Assembly (NCBI GenBank): GCA_937902305.1
Contig: CALDHV010000129.1
Span: forward strand, 1-10,431
Origin: an uncultured Clostridia bacterium
GTDB taxonomy: Bacteria > Bacillota > Clostridia > Oscillospirales > Acutalibacteraceae
Length of the DNA: 10,431 nt
Reading direction: 5' to 3'
The first letter of the stretch is position 1. The number at the start of each line of letters is the position of its first letter. Of this stretch, positions 1 to 5,235 are shown one piece after another. The notes under the pieces were generated by a model that was not told where the DNA came from, ran no database searches, and was given only the letters and a program-made list of their open reading frames with translations. The translations under genes were made by a program, and so were the position numbers.

Positions 1-1
1 C

Positions 2-181
2 GGGGCCATCGCCCGCGAACGGATCGCCGCACTCAAGAAGCGCCTGGCCGCATCTGACGATCGGCTCACTGCCGTCGCCGCCGCCTGCGGTTTTCGAGAC
101 AGCGCCGAACTGACGCGATTCTTCAAGCGCGAGACCGGGCAGACGCCAACCCAGTGGAAAGCAGTCCGGCCCCCATCGTGA
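2..181 (+). CDS. AraC-family transcriptional regulator, C-terminal fragment
   Basis: Partial gene entering from the left edge; 59 residues remain before the TGA at 179-181. The fragment is the second half of an AraC-type double helix-turn-helix domain: a helix rich in Ala/Leu/Lys (ERIAALKKRLAAS), then the second HTH with the signature CGFRDSAELTRFFKRETG followed by TPTQWK. In the family this domain binds DNA beside sugar-utilisation genes, and the lost N-terminus would carry a ligand-sensing domain. The very Ala/Arg-rich, GC-rich coding style matches the beta-helix part of the next gene and differs from the rest of the window. It converges on that gene. The family call is firm; the regulated pathway is not visible. 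The XylR-like regulators of Kiritimatiellota/Verrucomicrobiota are a plausible source, by inference only. Confidence 0.85.
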   Translation, partial: GAIARERIAALKKRLAASDDRLTAVAAACGFRDSAELTRFFKRETGQTPTQWKAVRPPS

Positions 182-273
182 CCCGCCGCACATGCGGAAG
201 ACACGGCCCCCCGATGTTGAAGTAGCGTTCCATGTCCGCTATTATACCATAAAGTCCGTCGGCTTCACGCCTC

Positions 274-1017
274 CTATTCTCCCGCCCAGTCGCGCTGGAC
301 GATTTGTCCGCACGCCGCGTCCGGACGCGGACGTCGTCCCTCGCCGACAATGCGGTTTCCTTCAAAGAGGACGCCGTCGATGACCGGATAGGAGGACTTC
401 TCGGTTCTCTTGTCGTAGCTCGGCTGATGCAGATAGCTGAGAAGCACGATCATGTCCGCCGGATCGCCTCCCGCGCGGCAGTTTTCGAACGTGCAGTTGC
501 GGACGACGCAGTTCGTCACGCCCGTTCCCTCGCACCAGAGGTCTTCCGTCCATCCCGTCGTGATCTTCAGCGCCTGGCTCTCGTTGTGCGAGAACCGGCA
601 GTTCTCGATCGTGACGTCACTTGCCTGGATGATGACGCCGCGCGCCCGGTTGTCCCGGAACGTGCAGTTCCTCAGCACGACGTTGTCCGAGCAGAACGAG
701 CGGTTGAAGACGACGAAGCCGTCCTTGTGCGTCTGCGGCGGGATGGGCCGATCGAACGTCAGGACCGCCCCGCGCGGATTCCCCTCGACCGGCCGCTTGG
801 CAACCACCCGGCAGAGGCCGGCCTCCGGGCTGCCCGCCCCCTCGCACGGCGAATAATCCGCATTGCGGATCTCCTCCGCAAGGGCATCCAGCTGTTCGGC
901 GCGACGTGCCGCCAATACGACGGTCGCACCCTCCGCTGCCATCATTTTGGCGGCGGTTTTGCCAACACCGGAGCTTGCGCCGGTGATGACAACGATCTTG
1001 TTTGCCAGTCTGTTCAT
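274..1017 (-). CDS. SDR N-terminus joined in frame to a right-handed beta-helix (GH110-like) C-terminus; probable chimera
   Basis: The 247-residue frame has two unrelated parts. Residues 1-53 are the start of a classical short-chain dehydrogenase: beta strand, the NAD(P)-binding motif TGASSGVGK (12-20), a second strand ending in AARR, and the helix EQLDALAEEIRNA. The rest of the SDR fold (NNAG, Ser, YxxxK) is missing. From about residue 54 the protein becomes a parallel beta-helix with repeated strand-turn units such as NVVLRNCTFRDNRARG, DVTIENCRFSHN and VVRNCTFENC, resembling the C-terminal coils of GH110 alpha-galactosidase-type proteins. Here too the upstream coils of the domain are missing. 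The start ATG at 1015-1017 follows a good AGGAGA site (1024-1029). The 5' part and its promoter look clostridial, while the 3' part shares the GC-rich style of bases 1-270. Neither half could be functional as it stands. A true fusion protein is the less likely alternative. Confidence 0.8.
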   Translation of the reverse strand: MNRLANKIVVITGASSGVGKTAAKMMAAEGATVVLAARRAEQLDALAEEIRNADYSPCEGAGSPEAGLCRVVAKRPVEGNPRGAVLTFDRPIPPQTHKDGFVVFNRSFCSDNVVLRNCTFRDNRARGVIIQASDVTIENCRFSHNESQALKITTGWTEDLWCEGTGVTNCVVRNCTFENCRAGGDPADMIVLLSYLHQPSYDKRTEKSSYPVIDGVLFEGNRIVGEGRRPRPDAACGQIVQRDWAGE

Positions 1018-1034
1018 ACTACATTCTCCTTTTT

Positions 1035-1094
1035 GTCGGTGCGGGGTAGCTACCGACGGAAAATTATTTCGGTCTATCGGGGTAGATAAACCGA
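1035..1094 (-). promoter_or_regulatory. Structured 5' leader with two hairpins and a direct repeat
   Basis: The ~79-nt predicted leader of the minus-strand SDR start holds two inverted repeats. One pairs ATCGG (1076-1080) with CCGAT (1091-1095). The other pairs GTCGGT (1035-1040) with ACCGAC (1052-1057) and contains the perfect palindrome GGTAGCTACC (1045-1054). The two elements also form a near-direct repeat, CGGGGTAGCTACCGA (1042-1056) and CGGGGTAGATAAACCGA (1078-1094), 36 bases apart. They could be tandem operators just downstream of the transcription start or paired RNA hairpins ahead of the ribosome binding site. No known riboswitch was recognised. Confidence 0.4.
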
Positions 1095-1102
1095 TCCCAT
1101 AT

Positions 1103-1130
1103 AGTATAACACAATATCTTGTATTGTCAA
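1103..1130 (-). promoter_or_regulatory. Sigma-A type promoter for the minus-strand SDR start
   Basis: On the minus strand the -35 is TTGACA (1130-1125) and the -10 is TATACT (1108-1103), with a 16-base spacer. The spacer contains an imperfect palindrome, ACAATATCTTGT (1111-1122, 10 of 12 positions symmetric), well placed for a repressor. A second TTGACA lies at 1147-1142 without a convincing -10. Confidence 0.7.
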
Positions 1131-1275
1131 CCTGTATTATCTGTCAAGAACCACATTTTTTGGATTTCGTCCTGTAAGGCTAACTGACTTTACAGAACAA
1201 GAATGGCGGTTCTTCTGTTTATTTTTCGTCTAATTTTCCCATAATGAGCATAGAATGATGCGAAAAGGGGTTTTT

Positions 1276-1530
1276 ATGATGCAAAACCGTCTTGGCAGGT
1301 ATCTTCTGCGGCAAAATAAGCTGTCGCATCCGACAATCGAGACCATACGGGAGCTTTGTGAGCGGATGGAGGCGGTGCAAAACCGCTTTGAGATGGAGAC
1401 CGATCCCGATCTTATCGAGGGGTGCATTTACGAAATGGAGGCTATCCGGGCGCAATACCGCTATTGGTTGCGGGTTGCGCGAGATGAGGGGATCGTCTGC
1501 CGGGAAGAGGTACCTATATGGGATGAATGA
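1276..1530 (+). CDS. DUF2508 / YaaL-like small protein
   Basis: An 84-residue soluble, charged and largely helical protein of the DUF2508 family (YaaL-like). The diagnostic stretch is the central helix pair, around AVQNRFEMETDPDLIEGCIYE (residues 34-53), followed by YRYWLRVARDEGI, which matches the family pattern of a helix, a T-D-P-D-L-I turn and a Y-x-Y-x-L-x-x-A-R-x-E-G-I end. The family's biochemical role is unknown; it usually sits directly before bofA, as here. The start was set at 1276 (or the adjacent ATG at 1279) because AAAAGGGG at 1263-1270 is then correctly spaced; the earlier ATGs at 1255 and 1258 lie upstream of that site. The usual recR/dnaX neighbours are absent; upstream is an intergenic region and a divergent gene. 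bofA starts 13 bases after its stop. Confidence 0.8.
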   Translation: MMQNRLGRYLLRQNKLSHPTIETIRELCERMEAVQNRFEMETDPDLIEGCIYEMEAIRAQYRYWLRVARDEGIVCREEVPIWDE

Positions 1531-1543
1531 GGGGGAGCGAATT

Positions 1544-1816
1544 ATGGCATTATGGCTGAAGATCGCGGCGGGGGTGTTCGGGGCGCTGTGCGTCGCGGGG
1601 ACGGTATTTGCCGCCGCGCATACCGAGCATCCGGTGCGGCGGCTGGCGGTGAGCGGCTTGCAGGGCGTATGCGCACTCGGCGCAGTCGATTTGCTCGGCA
1701 CCTTTACCGGCGTGTCGCTCGGGTGGAGCTTTCTGTCCTGCGGGGTGAGCCTTGTGCTGGGTGTTCCGGGCGTGATCGGTATGCTGCTCGAAAAATGCCT
1801 GCTGACGGCGATGTGA
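1544..1816 (+). CDS. bofA: BofA-family pro-sigma-K processing inhibitor homologue
   Basis: A 90-residue membrane protein. Two hydrophobic segments are visible (about residues 5-25 and 36-80, the second probably folding as two helices). The family hallmarks are the N-terminal P-V-x-x-L element (30-34) and the C-terminal GVPGVIGMLLEK (73-84), which in BofA reads G-I/V-P-G-V-x-x-L-x-L. In Bacillus subtilis BofA holds the intramembrane protease SpoIVFB inactive in the mother-cell forespore membrane until late sporulation; in clostridia with a different sigma-K control its role is less clear. The start at 1544 follows GGGGGAG at 1530-1536. It lies directly behind the DUF2508 gene and is probably co-transcribed with it. 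No terminator follows before the next promoter at 1844. Confidence 0.8.
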   Translation: MALWLKIAAGVFGALCVAGTVFAAAHTEHPVRRLAVSGLQGVCALGAVDLLGTFTGVSLGWSFLSCGVSLVLGVPGVIGMLLEKCLLTAM

Positions 1817-1821
1817 AAAAG

Positions 1822-1835
1822 AGTGGAGAGTGGAG
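1822..1835. repeat. Tandem heptamer AGTGGAG x2
   Basis: Two perfect head-to-tail copies of AGTGGAG lie between the bofA stop and the transporter promoter, with a partial third (AG). It is too short to be a named repeat, and may be the remnant of a longer intergenic microsatellite. Confidence 0.5.
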
Positions 1836-1843
1836 AGCAAGGG

Positions 1844-1871
1844 TTGACAAATATTCTTTTCCTTGTATAAT
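1844..1871 (+). promoter_or_regulatory. Fully consensus sigma-A promoter of the NSS transporter
   Basis: TTGACA (1844-1849), a 16-base spacer and TATAAT (1866-1871) are both perfect matches to the vegetative consensus. The predicted transcript starts near 1878, about 34 bases before the ATG, and carries AGGAGG at 1898-1903. This implies strong, largely constitutive transcription unless a repressor acts, and no clear operator is visible. Confidence 0.85.
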
Positions 1872-1911
1872 AGAAAGGTCGCAATTTGATGTTTTGCAGG
1901 AGGAAATAAAA

Positions 1912-3426
1912 ATGGGGAAGAAAAAAGTAGGATTTGCCAGTGGCATTGGCTTTATCCTCGCGGCGGCAGGCTCTGCCGTCGGACTTGGAAATCTGTGGGC
2001 GTTTCCGTATAAGACCGCCAAAAACGGCGGTGCGGCGTTTGTTTTCGTTTATATCGCCTGCGTGTTGCTGATCGGCTTTGTGACAATGCTCAGCGAAATA
2101 CACATTGGCAAGCGGGCACACGCCAATCCTATTTCGGCGTACAAAGACATCGGCAAAGAGATCGGCTGGTTTGGCTTGATCGCCGTACTGATCCCGTTCT
2201 TCATCACCTGCTATTATTCGGTGTTGGGCGGTTATACGATCAAGTACACGATGAACTCCTTTACCGGTAATGCCGGCATTTTGCCTGTCTTTTCGGTCAA
2301 TGTCGGCGAGGTGATCCTTTATACCGGTATATTCATTCTGCTGGCGATCGTCGTCATTATGGGCGGTGTCAAGGAGGGTATCGAAAAGGTGTCCAAGATA
2401 TTGATGCCGACGCTGTTTTTGATCCTGGTCGGTATCGTCATCTACTCCCTGATGCTCGGCGACGGCGTCAAGGAGGGGCTGTCCTTCTATCTCAAGCCCG
2501 ATTTCAAAAGCCTGGGCTTCGACGGCGTTTTGGCGGCGATGGGACAAGCGTTCTTCTCGCTGTCGCTGGGTATGGGTATTATGATCACCTACGGCTCTTA
2601 TACCGGTAAAGAGGTCAACGTCGTAAAATCGACCGCTATGATCTGCCTTTTTGATACGCTGGTGGCGCTGTTGGCGGGGTTGGCGATCTTCCCGGCGGTC
2701 GCGCATTTTGACGCGAGCAAGCTGGAAAAGTCGTCCGGCATCCTGCTGATCTTCGACATCCTGCCGGATGTTTTCGACTCGATGGGCATGGTCGGTACGA
2801 TCGTTTCGTTCCTCTTCTTTGCGATGGTTTCCATCGCCGCGCTGACCTCGGTCATTTCACTCATCGAGGTCGTGACCCAGTTCGTCATTCAAAAGTTCAA
2901 GGTTTCCCGTAAGCGCTCGGCGCTGACGGTCGCGGTGCTGTGCTTTGCCGTTGCCGTGCCGATCAGCATTTCCCTCGGCAGGGTGGGCATCCTGGAGGAA
3001 AGCGGACTTAACCTCTTTGGGCTGGATTGGCTGACCTTCTTCGATGAGGTCACCAATACGGTGCTGATGCCGGTGTGCGCGTTCTTTGCCTGCCTGTCGA
3101 TCGGTTGGATCATCAAGCCGAAAAACGCCCTCCGGGAAATGGAGGAGCACGGAACACGCTCCAAGATCCATCCGGTGCTGGGCGGCATTTACGCCGTGAT
3201 GGTCAAGCTCGTCACCCCGGCGTTGATCGTTTTGATCGAGGTTTTCGGCATCAAATCCAAGTTCGACGTCGGTCAGCAGGCGGTCGTTTATTTCGCGTAT
3301 GCGTTGCTGGCGATCTGCGTCATCGTGTATTTTGCCTTCTTCCGCAATACCGATACCGGCTGCAACGATGATGAGATCATCGCGGATACGATCGACCGTA
3401 ACCGGCAGTATAACGATGTCGGCTGA
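1912..3426 (+). CDS. Sodium-dependent transporter, NSS/SNF family
   Basis: A 504-residue polytopic inner-membrane protein with roughly 11-12 hydrophobic segments, the normal size for bacterial neurotransmitter:sodium symporters (LeuT/MhsT fold). These couple Na+ entry to uptake of amino acids or related amines. The N-terminal signature is clear: GFILAAAGSAVGLGNLW (about 12-28), then FPY and NGGAAF, forming the unwound TM1 that binds Na+ and substrate in the family. TM6 is around FDGVLAAMGQAFFSLSLGMG, and TM10 begins near LDWLTFFDE. The usual Arg of the W-R-F-P motif is Ala here (LWAFP), and the Asp expected one helical turn into TM10 also seems replaced (FFDEVTN), so the canonical extracellular salt-bridge gate is probably absent. 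The start at 1912 is fixed by AGGAGG at 1898-1903. It is a single-gene unit ending in a strong terminator. The substrate cannot be read from the sequence. Confidence 0.92.
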   Translation: MGKKKVGFASGIGFILAAAGSAVGLGNLWAFPYKTAKNGGAAFVFVYIACVLLIGFVTMLSEIHIGKRAHANPISAYKDIGKEIGWFGLIAVLIPFFITCYYSVLGGYTIKYTMNSFTGNAGILPVFSVNVGEVILYTGIFILLAIVVIMGGVKEGIEKVSKILMPTLFLILVGIVIYSLMLGDGVKEGLSFYLKPDFKSLGFDGVLAAMGQAFFSLSLGMGIMITYGSYTGKEVNVVKSTAMICLFDTLVALLAGLAIFPAVAHFDASKLEKSSGILLIFDILPDVFDSMGMVGTIVSFLFFAMVSIAALTSVISLIEVVTQFVIQKFKVSRKRSALTVAVLCFAVAVPISISLGRVGILEESGLNLFGLDWLTFFDEVTNTVLMPVCAFFACLSIGWIIKPKNALREMEEHGTRSKIHPVLGGIYAVMVKLVTPALIVLIEVFGIKSKFDVGQQAVVYFAYALLAICVIVYFAFFRNTDTGCNDDEIIADTIDRNRQYNDVG

Positions 3427-3442
3427 TAACAGATAGCAAGCT

Positions 3443-3477
3443 AAAGCACCCCGACCGAGTACGGTCGGGGTGCTTTT
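3443..3477 (+). terminator. Rho-independent terminator after the NSS transporter
   Basis: A perfect 15-bp stem, AAAGCACCCCGACCG (3443-3457) pairing with 3462-3476, closed by the loop AGTA and ending in a T-run. It lies 16 bases after the transporter stop. The complementary A-tract makes weak activity in the other direction possible, but no gene needs it. Confidence 0.95.
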
Positions 3478-3499
3478 ACGTGGTGTGAATGGTATTTTG

Positions 3500-3528
3500 T
3501 TTACAAATCCCGCGCGCCGTGGTACAAT
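3500..3528 (+). promoter_or_regulatory. Promoter of the cytidine deaminase gene
   Basis: TTTACA (3500-3505), a 17-base spacer and TACAAT (3523-3528). The predicted start near 3535 gives a leader of only about 16 bases, just enough to hold the AAAGGA site at 3536-3541. Confidence 0.75.
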
Positions 3529-3550
3529 GGTGCCGAAAGGATGGGATGGT

Positions 3551-3994
3551 ATGAACGAAAACGGTGTCGGCGGGTTTTCCCGCAAGGAATTGATCGGCGC
3601 GGCTTTGGCGGTGCACGGCAGAGCGTATGCGCCGTATTCGCATTTCCCGGTCGCGGCGGCGGTGCTGGCATCCTCGGGCAAGGTGTATACCGGGGTCAAT
3701 GTTGAGAACGCCTCCTATGGCGGTACGATTTGTGCCGAGCGTACGGCGGTGCTTCACGCGGTCACAGCGGGGGAGCGGCGGCTGACGGCGATCGCCGTGG
3801 TCGGCGGTGCCGATCCTTCCCGCGGGGACTACTGTATGCCGTGCGGGATCTGTCGGCAGTTTTTGCGTGAGTTCTGCGACCCGGAGCAGATGACGGTGGT
3901 CGTTGCCCGCACGCAGGAGGACTTTCGCGAATACCGCTTGTCGCAGTTACTCCCCGACAGCTTTGGCCCGGACTTTTTGACAGAAAAGGGTTGA
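3551..3994 (+). CDS. cdd: Cytidine deaminase
   Basis: A 147-residue cytosolic enzyme of the small, homotetrameric cytidine deaminase class, which hydrolyses cytidine and deoxycytidine to uridine and deoxyuridine in pyrimidine salvage. The catalytic elements are complete: AYAPYSHFPV (25-34) at the N-terminus, NVENASYGGTICAERTA (50-66) with zinc ligand Cys61 and proton-shuttle Glu63, and PCGICRQ (97-103) with zinc ligands Cys98 and Cys101. The three-cysteine zinc site is the bacterial tetrameric type. The length is slightly above the ~130-residue norm because of an N-terminal extension (MNENGVGG) and a C-terminal tail. The ATG at 3551 was chosen for its AAAGGA site and because upstream ATGs fall in or before the promoter. 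Its stop codon overlaps the -35 of the perR promoter, so there is no terminator between the two genes. Confidence 0.95.
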   Translation: MNENGVGGFSRKELIGAALAVHGRAYAPYSHFPVAAAVLASSGKVYTGVNVENASYGGTICAERTAVLHAVTAGERRLTAIAVVGGADPSRGDYCMPCGICRQFLREFCDPEQMTVVVARTQEDFREYRLSQLLPDSFGPDFLTEKG

Positions 3995-4019
3995 CAAGCC
4001 GCTTTGTTGGATGTATACT
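3991..4019 (+). promoter_or_regulatory. Promoter of the PerR-like gene
   Basis: TTGACA (3991-3996), a 17-base spacer and TATACT (4014-4019): close to consensus. The -35 overlaps the TGA of cdd (3992-3994). A Fur/PerR-type box sits immediately downstream of the -10. Confidence 0.85.
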
Positions 4020-4021
4020 AA

Positions 4022-4036
4022 TGATAATGATTATTG
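4022..4036 (+). promoter_or_regulatory. Fur/PerR-family operator (7-1-7 box), likely autoregulatory
   Basis: TGATAAT-G-ATTATTG forms the 7-1-7 inverted repeat recognised by Fur-family repressors. From memory of the Bacillus consensus sites, it differs from the Fur box (TGATAATnATTATCA) at 2 of 14 positions and from the PerR box (TTATAATnATTATAA) at 3. Its position over the transcription start of the following regulator gene fits negative autoregulation. Confidence 0.75.
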
Positions 4037-4051
4037 ATAAGGTACAAAACG

Positions 4052-4450
4052 ATGGAACGATACAGTAAAAAGAGGGAAGCAATCCTTGCCTGCTTTCGGT
4101 CTACGACGGTGCATCCGAGCGCCGAATGGGTATACCGACAGCTCAAGCCGCAATATCCCGATTTAAGCCTTGCCACCGTTTATCGCAATATCCGCGAGCT
4201 GACGGCAGAGGGCTTGCTGTGCTCGGTCGGCGTTGTCAAGGACAAGGAGCGGTTTGACGGGCGCACTGACCCGCATACCCATGCCGTGTGTATCCGTTGC
4301 GGCGGGGTCGCGGACGCCGACGGCTTGTTTTTGCCGCCGGAATTGTTGGAACAGGTGGAAAAACGGTTGGGATTTACCGCCGATTATGCCCAGCTTCGTC
4401 TGGTCGGATTATGTGCAAGCTGTCGCAGGGAAGAGGAAGCCGAAAAATGA
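4052..4450 (+). CDS. perR: PerR-like peroxide-sensing Fur-family regulator
   Basis: A 132-residue cytosolic metalloregulator. The N-terminal winged helix carries HPSAEWVYRQL (21-31) and the recognition helix LSLATVYRNIREL (38-50), typical of the family. The metal-sensing half has RFDGRTDPHTHAVC (67-80), and two CxxC zinc-structural pairs are Cys80/Cys83 and Cys121/Cys124. Asp69 in the RFD motif corresponds to Asp85 of B. subtilis PerR, where Fur proteins have Glu; His21, His75, His77 and an Asp near 88-90 supply the other expected ligands. PerR represses peroxide-defence genes and is inactivated by metal-catalysed histidine oxidation. The ATG at 4052 is preferred over an in-frame TTG at 4034 because TAAGG at 4038-4042 precedes it. 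Rubrerythrin downstream and the self-operator support the assignment. A Fur or Zur role is the alternative. Confidence 0.8.
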   Translation: MERYSKKREAILACFRSTTVHPSAEWVYRQLKPQYPDLSLATVYRNIRELTAEGLLCSVGVVKDKERFDGRTDPHTHAVCIRCGGVADADGLFLPPELLEQVEKRLGFTADYAQLRLVGLCASCRREEEAEK

Positions 4451-4559
4451 GTGTGGGTGCGCTGTCTCCGGAGGATTATGAGGAGCCGCGCCGCCCTCTT
4501 TATTAGGCTGTGCGTGTTTGTCGATCCCGATGCGGCGGATCGCGGACAAGCGGTCGTTT
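4447..4559 (+). pseudogene. Probable broken start of a small gene between perR and rubrerythrin
   Basis: An ATG overlaps the perR stop (ATGA, 4447-4450) and opens a 19-residue frame, ending SPEDYEEPRRPLY, before a TAG at 4504-4506. Shifting by one frame at about 4503, the reading continues through GCACLSIPMRRIADKRSF to about 4559. Together these resemble, from memory, the N-terminus of a clostridial tetratricopeptide-type protein often starting with an S/T-P-E-D-Y-x-E-P-x-C-P-x-C segment followed by I-P-x-x-R-I-x-x-K. If so, this is a frameshifted and 3'-deleted remnant of which the rubrerythrin leader has taken the place. It may instead be a short translated peptide coupled to perR, or chance. 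Confidence 0.35.
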
Positions 4560-4597
4560 AATTTAAGTCCATTTTAATTTTTAAGGAGGCTATTTTT

Positions 4598-5140
4598 ATG
4601 AAAAAATGGAAATGTTTGATCTGCGGTGAGATCGTGGAAAGCGAGACCCGCCCGGAGACGTGCCCGCTGTGCAAGGCACCGGGCGAAAAGTTTGTCGAGG
4701 TCAAAGAGGATGAGATGAGCTGGGCGTGCGAGCATATCGTCGGTATCGCCAAGGACGCTCCCGCGGAGATCGTGGAGGGCTTGCGCGCGAACTTCAACGG
4801 CGAATGCAGTGAGGTGGGTATGTATCTTGCCATGGCGCGTGTCGCCGCCCGCGAGGGGTACCCGGAGATCGCGATGTATTGGGAAAAGGCGGCTTATGAG
4901 GAGGCTGAGCACGCGGCAAAGTTTGCCGAAATGCTCGGTGAGGTCGTGACCGACAGCACCAAGAAAAACCTCGAGATGCGTGTTGCGGCGGAGAACGGCG
5001 CGACCGCCGGCAAGTTTGAGCTGGCAAAGCTCGCCAAGGCGCAAAATCTTGACGCGATCCACGACACCGTGCACGAAATGGCAAAGGACGAAGCCCGCCA
5101 CGGTAAGGCGTTTGCGGGACTGCTCAAGAGATATTTTTGA
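4598..5140 (+). CDS. Reverse rubrerythrin (rubredoxin domain N-terminal)
   Basis: A 180-residue cytosolic peroxide-scavenging protein. Residues 1-35 are a rubredoxin-like iron site with CLICG (6-10) and CPLC (22-25), four cysteines in all. Residues 45-180 are a ferritin-like four-helix bundle with diiron ligands in the expected spots: Glu69 (NGECSE), EEAEH (101-105), Glu132 (AAEN), Glu160 and DEARH (164-168). The domain order is the reverse of classical Desulfovibrio rubrerythrin and matches the clostridial 'reverse rubrerythrin' that reduces H2O2 (and O2) with electrons from NAD(P)H via rubredoxin-type partners. AAGGAGG at 4583-4589 fixes the start. It sits behind perR, as expected for a peroxide regulon member. 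No Fur/PerR box and no convincing promoter were seen in the AT-rich 4557-4597 leader, so it may be expressed partly from the perR promoter. A bidirectional terminator follows. Confidence 0.93.
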   Translation: MKKWKCLICGEIVESETRPETCPLCKAPGEKFVEVKEDEMSWACEHIVGIAKDAPAEIVEGLRANFNGECSEVGMYLAMARVAAREGYPEIAMYWEKAAYEEAEHAAKFAEMLGEVVTDSTKKNLEMRVAAENGATAGKFELAKLAKAQNLDAIHDTVHEMAKDEARHGKAFAGLLKRYF

Positions 5141-5188
5141 TTGATTTTCCATAAGAGGCTTGTTGCCCTCCATCGTACAAATTATCAC

Positions 5189-5225
5189 ACAAAACGGAGG
5201 CGGTCGTTGACCGTCTCCGTTTTGT
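5189..5225. terminator. Bidirectional terminator between rubrerythrin and the glycyl radical enzyme
   Basis: ACAAAACGGAGGCGGTC (5189-5205) pairs with GACCGTCTCCGTTTTGT (5209-5225), a 17-bp stem with one G-U wobble and a 3-base loop. A-tract and T-tract flanks give a T-run on both strands. It serves both converging genes, lying 49 bases after the rubrerythrin stop and 11 bases from the minus-strand stop. Confidence 0.92.
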
Positions 5226-5235
5226 ACTGTTCTAT

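Noticed and set aside
123..365. Minus-strand 80-residue frame overlapping the AraC fragment and the end of the beta-helix gene
   Set aside because: No start signal and no family resemblance; it overlaps two coding regions in other frames. A frameshifted extension of the beta-helix protein was considered, but nothing in the residues supports it.
304..1089. Plus-strand frame of 261 residues opposite the SDR/beta-helix fusion
   Set aside because: It has low-complexity Arg/Ala/Asp composition, no ribosome binding site and no domain; the minus strand carries real motifs in both of its halves.
1172..1214. Inverted repeats CTGTAA/TTACAG and AGAAC/GTTCT as a terminator
   Set aside because: The stems are 5-6 bp with long AT-rich loops, and no plus-strand gene lies upstream to be terminated. 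It is an intergenic region without clear function.
1219..2706. A 495-residue minus-strand frame opposite bofA and the transporter
   Set aside because: It runs antisense through two well-supported genes, and its residues (Arg/Asp/His/Gln-rich) are those expected from reverse-reading a membrane protein.
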